Shown: positions 16,150-21,881 of the stretch, piece by piece
How the letters are laid out: the number at the start of each line of letters is the position of its first letter
Numbering within the stretch: the first letter of the stretch is position 1
Assembly: GCA_049423065.1 (NCBI GenBank)
Contig: JBMSQB010000076.1
Location: 1 to 21,881, forward strand
Origin: SYIM01 sp041182885
GTDB lineage: Bacteria; Pseudomonadota; Gammaproteobacteria; Burkholderiales; Burkholderiaceae_E
DNA: 21,881 nucleotides
Direction of reading: 5' to 3'
The notes under the pieces: generated by a model
Seen by the model: the letters and a program-made list of their open reading frames with translations, nothing else
What the model was told of the DNA's origin: nothing
The model's database searches: none
Made by a program: the position numbers and the translations under genes

Positions 16150-16618
16150 CACCGGTGATCGCTGCGGGTTCCGTCACAACCCAAAGCACCGGGCAGCCGG
16201 GCTTCCTGGATGGCTCCGGACCGAATCCGTCGGTCAGGTAAACACACGCGTCGAAGCGGCCGTTCCGCGAGTCTCGAAGCCAGTCAAACGCTGGGTCGAA
16301 TGCGGTGCCGCCTCCACCCTCGACTGAACCGGGCGCCCGACCGCGATATGGCCAGACTCGCTGAACCGCAGCATCGCACTCGACAACCTGAATCTCTGCG
16401 CCTGTCCGCCAAACCGCATGGATCTCTTTGAAGAAGACTTGAAGCGTTGCAAGCCCGATCGATCCGGAGGTGTCGATCACGACTGCAACCCGCTGCTCCC
16501 GCTTGATACGCACCCCGGGGAAGGTGCCGAAACGCCTGGACATCCGCTTGCTGGTCGGTACCACCCGAGTCCTGTAACCACTGCTCGCAAATAGCCGCAG
16601 CGTCAAGGAAGGCGGCAC
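16150..16618 (-). pseudogene. Fragment of a COG3864/DUF2201-type VWA-like protein
   Basis: On the minus strand, a frame from about 16618 encodes RRFGTFPGVRIKREQRVAVV, then IDTSGSIG (the MIDAS-like DxSGS), an internal VVECDAAVQRVWPY, EGGGGTAFDPAFDW, and YLTDGFGPEP followed by PVLWVVT. This order (DTSGS, CDAAV, GGGGT, LTDG) is that of the C-terminal VWA-like domain of predicted metal-dependent peptidases of COG3864. The frame is cut upstream by TAG directly before the GTG at 16618, and the large N-terminal metallopeptidase part is absent. Downstream it loses resemblance after PVLWVVT and would run antisense into livG, so the true C-terminus is also missing. I read this as a decayed remnant. A short standalone protein cannot be excluded. 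Confidence 0.6.
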
Positions 16619-16939
16619 CTACGGACGGGCCTGCCAATATCCTTTTTTTCGGCCGCCCAAAGGTCAGTGGCACCTGCAATGGCACGCTTACCGCGTTGAG
16701 CCCTGTAAGGACATCGTGCGCCGCATGCTGCGTCATCACTTGAAAACGAAAGACAGTCCGCTCAGATACATTACGACCGATATGATCGACATGCCGGATT
16801 ACGGCGGAGGCGTGAAATATTCGTTATTCGAGCAGAACGTTGCCATCGCCCAGTGGTTTCGCGACACTTGGAAAACGATGCTGACGGCCCAGTCACTTCC
16901 GGTCATATCGTGACGCTGAACTTGAGCGGTAACGAAGCC
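16619..16939. other. Intergenic debris with one unassigned small ORF
   Basis: This stretch lies between the VWA-like fragment and the HepT-like fragment. It is less GC-rich than the flanking operons. On the plus strand, an ORF from ATG 16725 (or GTG 16716) to 16913 would give about 62 residues with YITTDMIDMPDYGGGVKYSL. I recognise no family in it and see no convincing ribosome site, so I do not call it a gene. On the minus strand a frame continues upstream of the VWA-like fragment in another phase, without recognisable domains. No terminator or insertion-sequence end is evident. Confidence 0.4.
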
Positions 16940-17100
16940 GAGCTTGATGCCACGGTGCGCAATCTGGGACTGATCGGAGAGGCAGCATCGCAATTTCCCG
17001 AATCGGTACGGGCTTCGAATCCGCAGCAGGTGCCCTTGAGAATGATCGTCGCGACGAGAAACCGGCTGATTTATCGATACCTGGGTATCGAAATTGAGCA
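16940..17100 (+). pseudogene. Central fragment of a HepT/DUF86-like protein
   Basis: In one plus-strand frame, residues LDATVRNLGLIGEAASQF, then a helix with PESVRASNPQQVPLRMIV, then ATRNRLIYRYLGI match the central part of HepT-type toxins (RNLEIIGEAA ... RNRLIHxYxGI). The HepT catalytic motif RX4-6H should have histidine where this copy has tyrosine (RNRLIYRY). The N-terminal helix normally before DATVRN is replaced by unrelated sequence, and resemblance stops after LGI, about 25 nt before the next gene begins. No partner MntA-type nucleotidyltransferase is present. This looks like a dead remnant of a toxin-antitoxin or DUF86 gene. Confidence 0.6.
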
Positions 17101-17123
17101 GACCAGGACACGTCAAACCAACC

Positions 17124-18272
17124 ATGAAGATCACATCAATCAAGGTCCACGTACTGCAGAGCCCTCTGTCCCAGCCTTTCGCCTTTTCTCAGGGCTGGGT
17201 GCATCGGCGATCGGCCACTCTGGTCGAGGTCTCTACCGACACCGGCATCACGGGTTGGGGCGAAGCCTTCGCCCAGGGGCTGGAGCCGCCGCAGATCGCT
17301 GCGACCGTCATCGAGCATGCATTGGCACCGCTGGTACTGGGTAGCGACCCATTGGCAACCGAGGTGTTGTGGCATCGCATGTATCACCAGAGCCGCGACT
17401 ACGGGCGCAAAGGCTCGGTGATCGCCGGCATCAGCGCCATCGACACGGCGCTTTGGGATATCGCGGGCCAGCACTATGGAGTGCCCGTACATCAGTTGCT
17501 GGGGGGCGCCTTTCGCACGCGGGTGCAGCCCTATGCAACGGGCTTTTATCGAATCAGCGGCCACGGCGAAAGCGCCCGACTGGCGGACGAGGCGCTCGCT
17601 CACCATGCCGCCGGCTTCCGGCTCATGAAGGTCAAACTCGGCTACGGAGTCGATGACGACAAGGCGGTGCTATCGGCTATCGCGAAGGCCGTGCAAGGTC
17701 TGGGGGTCACGCTGATGGTCGACACCAATCACGCCTACGGCCGAGCCGAGGCGCTACGGCTGGGTTACTTCATGGACGATCTGGACCTGCGCTGGTACGA
17801 GGAGCCCGTCGCGCCTGAAGATATCGACGGCTACTGCGAGCTGCGCAGCAAACTGCGCACACCCATTGCTGGTGGCGAAAATGAACACACCCTGTTCGGC
17901 TTTCGGGAGTTGCTAGGCAGACATGCCGTCGATGTTGCGCAGCCCGATCTCGGCTCTTGCGGCGGCATCACCGCCCCGCGCCACATCGTGGCGCTGGCGC
18001 AGGCAAATGGCATCGAGGTCAACCCGCATGTGTGGGGCTCTGCAATTGCACAGGCTGCCTCCTTGCAGGTGATCGCCGCCTTGCCGGTCGCGCACCACTC
18101 GGTGTTCGCACGCGGACCTGTCCTTGAATATGACCGCTCCCTGCATCCGTTCCGACGCGAACTGACCACCGAACCCATCGACCTGGAAGACGGAATGGTG
18201 TCCATCCCGCAAAAACCGGGGCTGGGCATCACTGTGCGACGCGAAACAATTGATCGCTATCGGATCAATTGA
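17124..18272 (+). CDS. Mandelate racemase/muconate lactonizing enzyme family protein (MR subgroup)
   Basis: A 382-residue enolase-superfamily enzyme. Counted from the ATG at 17124 (an upstream in-frame start at 17094 lies in remnant DNA), the N-terminal capping domain covers about 1-125 and the TIM barrel 130-370. The catalytic KxK is K169-V-K171. Metal ligands are D200 (MVDTN), E226 (WYEEP) and E252 (GGENE). The His-Asp dyad is D275 (QPD) with H302 (NPHVWGS). KxK plus the His/Asp dyad places it in the mandelate racemase subgroup, which includes many acid-sugar dehydratases. A dehydratase or racemase acting on a hydroxy-carboxylate is therefore likely, but the substrate is not readable. No transporter or regulator for such a pathway is adjacent. 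It is convergent with the lipoprotein gene that ends at 18338. Confidence 0.92.
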   Translation: MKITSIKVHVLQSPLSQPFAFSQGWVHRRSATLVEVSTDTGITGWGEAFAQGLEPPQIAATVIEHALAPLVLGSDPLATEVLWHRMYHQSRDYGRKGSVIAGISAIDTALWDIAGQHYGVPVHQLLGGAFRTRVQPYATGFYRISGHGESARLADEALAHHAAGFRLMKVKLGYGVDDDKAVLSAIAKAVQGLGVTLMVDTNHAYGRAEALRLGYFMDDLDLRWYEEPVAPEDIDGYCELRSKLRTPIAGGENEHTLFGFRELLGRHAVDVAQPDLGSCGGITAPRHIVALAQANGIEVNPHVWGSAIAQAASLQVIAALPVAHHSVFARGPVLEYDRSLHPFRRELTTEPIDLEDGMVSIPQKPGLGITVRRETIDRYRIN

Positions 18273-18311
18273 TCGGAGATGACCCGCCCACCAAGGGCCC
18301 AATATCGGTTG

Positions 18312-18350
18312 AGCAGGCTTTACACGCGAGCCACCTGCTACTTCTTTTCC
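18312..18350. terminator. Possible terminator between the convergent enolase-family and lipoprotein genes
   Basis: AGCAGG (18312-18317) and CCTGCT (18334-18339) can form a 6-bp stem with a 16-nt loop, followed on the plus strand by a T-rich run (acttcttttcct). It overlaps the stop codon of the minus-strand lipoprotein gene. The stem is short and the loop long, so this is only a weak candidate. Confidence 0.25.
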
Positions 18351-19219
18351 TCAGGCTTCTTTCTTGCAGAAGCATCGCCTGCCGGACGGGGCGGAGTGGT
18401 GGCTCGTGGCGCGGGCGGAGCGGTTCCTGCGGGCGCCGCCACACCCGTTGCAGGCCCGACGCGTTGCACCTGCCCCGATGGGGCCGGTGCGGGTGGTGGC
18501 CTTTGTCCGGTGGACGGCGGGCTTTGCGAGGCGGGCGGGCGTTGTACGACCGGCGGTTGACCCTGCCCCGGCGGCGCTGACGGTCCTGGTACCGGCGCAA
18601 TCGCGGGTCTGGCGTTCGTGCCGGGTTGCGGGACCAGAGTCGAGGCGGGAACCCCGCCAGCTGGCGGAGCGGGCCGGACCGCAGGCGCTTGGGGACTGGG
18701 CACTCGGGCAGGGGGAGCGATGTCGCGTGGTGCAGCAACGACTCCCCGGCGATGATCGTAATGAGAAGGCCCCTGCCGAACGATGACCTCTCGCTGATGA
18801 ACCGGAACGGCGCGGTACCGCTGCACGACCACCGGCGTCACAACCTGGTACCGCGTGACATAAACCGGTGTGATGTAGCGGTGATAATAAACGTGGCTTA
18901 CGTACGGGGCCGGTGGCGCGAGATGCGCGTACGCCAGCGAACCCGTGAGCCCGGAATATTCATAGGGCATATACCAGTGGTTGACATGCGGCGGCGCCGG
19001 CAGCGCCGCGCGGGCATAGACTTGCGCGCCGGTGGCACAACTGCCAGCGCCATACGCCTGCTCGCAGTAGTCGAGCGAAGTGAACGTGGGGAGTGGCGGG
19101 AGAACTTCTTCCGTGTCGTCACCTGCCTGAATATAGTGCTGGGGTGCATAACCCGTCTGGGGCGGGGTTGCACATCCGTTCAGCAGGGAAACAAGGGCCA
19201 GCAGACACAGGTTACGCAT
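18338..19219 (-). CDS. Lipoprotein with Tyr/His/Val-rich middle and Pro-rich tail, function unknown
   Basis: A 293-residue predicted lipoprotein of no family I recognise. The signal peptide RNLCLLALVSLLNGC carries a lipobox LNGC with the lipidated Cys at residue 16. Two adjacent ATGs (19222 and 19219) follow a strong GGAGG. The second gives better spacing (6 nt), so I chose 19219. Residues about 20-90 contain a compact region with two further Cys (DYCEQAYGAGSC) that could form a disulphide. Residues about 95-150 are rich in Tyr, His, Val and Arg (HVYYHRYITPVYVTRYQVV). From about 150 to the end it is Pro/Ala/Gly/Gln-rich and low complexity, ending KKPEEKK. This could be an envelope protein whose tail spans the periplasm or contacts peptidoglycan. 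It diverges from another lipoprotein gene. Confidence 0.8.
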   Translation of the reverse strand: MRNLCLLALVSLLNGCATPPQTGYAPQHYIQAGDDTEEVLPPLPTFTSLDYCEQAYGAGSCATGAQVYARAALPAPPHVNHWYMPYEYSGLTGSLAYAHLAPPAPYVSHVYYHRYITPVYVTRYQVVTPVVVQRYRAVPVHQREVIVRQGPSHYDHRRGVVAAPRDIAPPARVPSPQAPAVRPAPPAGGVPASTLVPQPGTNARPAIAPVPGPSAPPGQGQPPVVQRPPASQSPPSTGQRPPPAPAPSGQVQRVGPATGVAAPAGTAPPAPRATTPPRPAGDASARKKPEEKK

Positions 19220-19360
19220 CATGCACCTCCAAACGCGGCCAGATATGACTCGGTTACCCGCACGGCCCCCACTACGACATCCCGTCAACGATCCGATCCG
19301 GTAACGCTCGCCGCGCCAACCGTCACAACCGACGAACTTAATGCTGTGTCCCGAAGGTTG

Positions 19361-19390
19361 TTGACTGCATCGGCAATGTTACGCGATAGT
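19361..19390 (+). promoter_or_regulatory. Candidate sigma70 promoter for the 19463 lipoprotein gene
   Basis: TTGACT (19361-19366) matches five of six -35 consensus bases and GATAGT (19385-19390) four of six -10 bases, with an 18-nt spacer. The start codon lies about 70 nt downstream. The 19223-19462 gap between the divergent lipoprotein genes is locally less GC-rich, as expected of a promoter region. I saw no matching promoter for the minus-strand gene. Confidence 0.4.
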
Positions 19391-19462
19391 TTTGAACAAG
19401 CTAGAAATCCATACAGTCTTCGTCACACACGTGCCTGGTCAGCGAACAAAGGAGAGCGACGG

Positions 19463-20134
19463 ATGAAACCGAACTTGTGGTTGCTGGGTCTGACGCTGGC
19501 CGGTGTGCTGACGTTGTCCGGTTGCAAGCCGGATGAGCTTGAGTTCACCGTTTACTCCAGCGATCTTGAGCAGGCGGAAAAGGGCGAATTGGTCGAGGTG
19601 CCTCTGACCGCGCGTTTCTCGATGGTCGGCAAGGACGAGAAGGGCGTATTGCAGCAGGCGAGGGAACTCGCCAAACAGTGGTTGCCGGAGGATTCCAGGT
19701 TCGAGGTGACAGCGGCCCAGTTCGGCGACAAGCTGTCCGTTGAGACCAAGGTTCCCATGATCGCCAAGAGCAAGGCGCAGGAGGTCATTCAGGCCAAGCG
19801 TCCGGTTTTGTACCTGGAGGTAGATCAGGGTGTGGCCACGCTCAGGCGCACTCAACATCTGGATGTGCTGGGCCGTGAACTCCGCAGGATCAATGCGATG
19901 CTGGGGGTCAGTCTGCCCGCCCGCTCAACGATCATCTCGCTGGTGGGCGAGCGCCCGCCGAAATCCATGGTCGTCGAAGCGACTGCGGTCTTCGTGAACG
20001 ACCGGGCCGTCCTGCACATGCGCGAACCGGTCGTGAACCGGCGTACGCTCAACATCCGGTTCAGCGGTCAGGATGGCAGCGTCTACAAGGACTACGAGCG
20101 CGTCCCGCCCTCGTTCCGGCTCAGCGGGGGTTGA
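19463..20134 (+). CDS. Lipoprotein of unknown function
   Basis: A 223-residue predicted lipoprotein. The signal peptide NLWLLGLTLAGVLTLSGC has lipobox LSGC with Cys at residue 21. A GGAGAG ribosome site lies just upstream of the ATG at 19463. An open frame extends far upstream across the divergent gene but is spurious. The mature protein is a soluble alpha/beta protein with charged helices (GVLQQARELAKQWLPEDSRF) and several strand-like segments, and no catalytic motif that I recognise. It begins after Cys with KPDELEFTVYSSDLEQAEKG. It is divergent from the Pro-rich lipoprotein gene and convergent with the glycosyltransferase gene (21-nt gap), so it probably forms a single-gene unit. Confidence 0.85.
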   Translation: MKPNLWLLGLTLAGVLTLSGCKPDELEFTVYSSDLEQAEKGELVEVPLTARFSMVGKDEKGVLQQARELAKQWLPEDSRFEVTAAQFGDKLSVETKVPMIAKSKAQEVIQAKRPVLYLEVDQGVATLRRTQHLDVLGRELRRINAMLGVSLPARSTIISLVGERPPKSMVVEATAVFVNDRAVLHMREPVVNRRTLNIRFSGQDGSVYKDYERVPPSFRLSGG

Positions 20135-20155
20135 GGCTTATGTCGCCCGGCTTCA

Positions 20156-20848
20156 TCACGCCTTCTGGGTCAATACGTCTTCGATTACCGATATGGCGTA
20201 ATGCTTCCGGAAGTCTCCGGTGTAACGCTTGATGCCAAAGTGATCGCAGGTGTATCTGATGTCCAGATAAATCTTGAAGCCGGACTCTTTCAGTTTTTTC
20301 CCGATCTGGATGTCCTCGGAAATCAACCCGCCGTTAACAATCTCCAGATCGCAGATCATTCTTCGCACTTTGCCACCGTCGTTATAGAGCGGCGATTTAT
20401 TGTAAAGCGACTCGACAGCCTTGCGGCTGAGTCGCATGAATCCTGTGGCGAGGAAATCCACTTCGAGGAGTTTCAGGTTTTTGTCCCACACGTGTTTTTT
20501 GGGATCCTCGGGGCGGTGCGTGTAACGCTCATCTTCCGTTTTCATCCGAGCCGTAATCCCGACGACATCAACCGGGTGGTCAATGACGTCGAAAAACGCC
20601 TGCGGGTCAAAACTCTGGTCGACGTCCAAAAGCACAAAGTCATCCGCCCCGGCATCAAACGCATCGCAAATCAGATTGTTGCGCGCTTTTTGCAGCAGCG
20701 CCTCGCCCATCCAGTAATTCAGCGACAAATTCAGATCGGGGCGCTCTCTGGCGGCTCGCTGGAAAATCGTGACAAGAGCGATCGCGTGATCGCAGACGAT
20801 TTTTCCGTCGTACGAAGGGCTGATTATCGCCACTCTTCTTTGCTTCAT
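20156..20848 (-). CDS. Phage-style GT-A glycosyltransferase
   Basis: A 230-residue protein with a GT-A fold pattern. It starts with the strand RRVAIISPSYDGKI, followed by EALLQKARNNLICDAF, then the acidic DxD at 75-77 in FVLLDVDQSF. Further on are ATGFMRLSRKAVE, the ED of GLISEDIQIGKKLKESGF (179-180) and a late metal-ligand-like His in CDHFGIKRY (H203). This compact arrangement, without membrane segments or C-terminal extension, resembles glycosyltransferases encoded in phage and prophage genomes more than cell-envelope GT2 enzymes. The ATG at 20848 is chosen because GGGGA lies 7 nt upstream. A start at 20872 lacks a ribosome site. It is clearly less GC-rich than most of the window. The sugar donor and acceptor are unknown. 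Confidence 0.72.
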   Translation of the reverse strand: MKQRRVAIISPSYDGKIVCDHAIALVTIFQRAARERPDLNLSLNYWMGEALLQKARNNLICDAFDAGADDFVLLDVDQSFDPQAFFDVIDHPVDVVGITARMKTEDERYTHRPEDPKKHVWDKNLKLLEVDFLATGFMRLSRKAVESLYNKSPLYNDGGKVRRMICDLEIVNGGLISEDIQIGKKLKESGFKIYLDIRYTCDHFGIKRYTGDFRKHYAISVIEDVLTQKA

Positions 20849-20939
20849 CCCGTTTCCCCAAAATTCTCGCATTGATCTGACCAGGGGGCGTCTCGCGGGC
20901 GGGTCGACGGCTTCCGTCCAATGAGGAACTGCCCGCGGC

Positions 20940-21734
20940 TCAAAGATGCACTTCGAAGGTGCTCAGCTTTTCAGGCGTCCAGTGAACGCCGGTGCCGGCA
21001 TCAACCCGATGCCAGTGATCCGAGTCACTATCCATTGGTTCCGACGCGATAGTGTTGAAGGGGTTCAATCCCTTCTCGGCAGCTCTGGTCTGTGGTGAGC
21101 CGTAGTACAAGGAAGGTGAACGCGCATCGCTGGCACAGCGAAGTGCCCAGATTTCCCGACCGTTGGAGATCGCCAGCGTGGCTCTTAAAGGCTCCTCGGC
21201 CTGATGGTCTTGCATGGTCTTCAACGCGATGCCGAGTGATTCATTGATCGCTCTGACAGGGTCTTGCTCCAACCCCCGACTGATTGCCAGCAAAAACAAG
21301 GCCTCACTGTCGGTTGTGCCTTCACGATGGGGGAAGAGATCAGCATGGATGTGGGATTCAAATGACTTGCGGCATCTGGACCAATTACCAATTTGACCGT
21401 TGTGCATGAATGTCCAGTTGCGCCAGATAAACGGGTGGCAATTTGCCCTGTTGACGGAGGTGCCCGTGGTAGCCCGCACGTGAGCAAAGAACAGGCGAGT
21501 TCGGATGTGTGCCGCAAGCGATCTCAGGTTCGCGTCATTCCACGCTGGTAGCACGTCCTTGAACAGCCCCGCCTGGGTTCGTGCCGTGTACCAGGCGACG
21601 CCGAAGCCGTCTCCATTGGTTGTGAAAACGGACTCTTTCGCGGAAAGACTCTGACTCACGATGGAGTTGGTTTGGTGAAAGAGGATGTCTTCGAGATAAA
21701 TCTCGGGACCTGCATAAGCTACCCATCTGCACAT
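20940..21734 (-). CDS. Class II glutamine amidotransferase (YafJ-like)
   Basis: A 264-residue protein with an N-terminal nucleophile (Ntn) glutaminase domain. The start MCRW at 21734 places Cys at residue 2, which becomes the N-terminal nucleophile after Met removal. An upstream in-frame ATG at 21776 would bury this Cys and is rejected. Other hallmarks are NGDGFGVAWY (40-49), HVRATTG (85-91), NCHPF (98-102), FMHNGQI (109-115) and EGTTDSEALF. The set and length match the YafJ/EgtC-like class II amidotransferases, which release ammonia from glutamine. The acceptor reaction is unknown, and no ergothioneine genes are in view. It lies 91 nt upstream of the glycosyltransferase gene on the same strand and shares its lower GC, so the two may have arrived or be expressed together. 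Confidence 0.9.
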   Translation of the reverse strand: MCRWVAYAGPEIYLEDILFHQTNSIVSQSLSAKESVFTTNGDGFGVAWYTARTQAGLFKDVLPAWNDANLRSLAAHIRTRLFFAHVRATTGTSVNRANCHPFIWRNWTFMHNGQIGNWSRCRKSFESHIHADLFPHREGTTDSEALFLLAISRGLEQDPVRAINESLGIALKTMQDHQAEEPLRATLAISNGREIWALRCASDARSPSLYYGSPQTRAAEKGLNPFNTIASEPMDSDSDHWHRVDAGTGVHWTPEKLSTFEVHL

Positions 21735-21881
21735 CCATCGACCCCGTTCTGTTCGAACCCAAAACCATTTAAACACCAGTAGCTGACGGCGTCAAAGCAG
21801 CGGGACCAAGCAGTCCCGGCGTACGATTAATACGGCTCGAAGGTTTGGGCGCATTGGGCCGCATACGCGAAAAGTTGCCGC
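21735..21881. other. Upstream region of the amidotransferase, no gene seen
   Basis: No ORF worth calling is present. CGGGAC (21801-21806) and GTCCCG (21813-21818) form a perfect 6-bp inverted repeat with a 6-nt loop. There is no T-run on either side, so it is not a convincing terminator. It lies about 70 nt upstream of the amidotransferase start and could be an operator or a chance dyad. Confidence 0.3.

Noticed and set aside
18626..19462. Upstream extension of the 19463 lipoprotein frame
   Set aside because: It runs antisense through the Pro-rich lipoprotein gene and would bury the lipoprotein signal peptide. The ATG at 19463 has its own ribosome site.
21801..21818. 6-bp hairpin as a rho-independent terminator
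   Set aside because: No T-run follows on either strand and the stem is short, so it is listed only as a dyad.

Overview
The window looks like chromosomal DNA of a high-GC betaproteobacterium, most likely Burkholderiales. This rests on codon use, on a Liv-type transporter whose LivF carries a basic C-terminal tail of a kind I associate with that order, and on the overall gene style. It is an inference from protein character, since no rRNA or other marker is present. Nothing resembling a tRNA, rRNA, CRISPR array or intact insertion sequence was seen.

Left third (1-7358, all minus strand): a compact type I secretion operon read right to left as tolC-like outer-membrane factor, ABC permease/ATPase, HlyD-type adaptor, then its presumed substrate. 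The substrate is a large, repetitive, apparently cysteine-free beta-strand-repeat protein that starts at 2624 and runs off the left edge still open. Its N-terminal part has a hydrophobic glycine-rich segment that could act as a retention plug, followed by at least seven degenerate repeats of about 70 residues. At the very edge there is a possible RTX-like motif. The two upstream junctions overlap by 4 and 1 nt, so the machine and its cargo are probably co-expressed.

Middle (7500-16131, plus strand): recQ, diverging from the secretion operon, is followed closely by a long-chain/aryl-type acyl-CoA synthetase and a complete five-gene Liv-type ABC importer (binding protein, LivH, LivM, LivF, LivG) with short gaps or overlaps. 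The sensible reading is an uptake-and-activation module for a carboxylic acid rather than for an amino acid.

16132-17123 is a gene graveyard of about 1 kb. It holds a fragment of a COG3864/DUF2201-type VWA-like protein on the minus strand, an unassigned small ORF, and a central fragment of a HepT/DUF86-like protein whose expected histidine is replaced by tyrosine. A mandelate-racemase-subgroup enolase superfamily enzyme follows (17124-18272).

Right end (18338-21734): two divergent lipoprotein genes, one with a Tyr/His/Val-rich middle and a Pro-rich tail and one of unknown family with a candidate sigma70 promoter. After these come a phage-style GT-A glycosyltransferase and a class II glutamine amidotransferase on the minus strand. 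The last two are visibly AT-richer than the rest, which suggests a different history.
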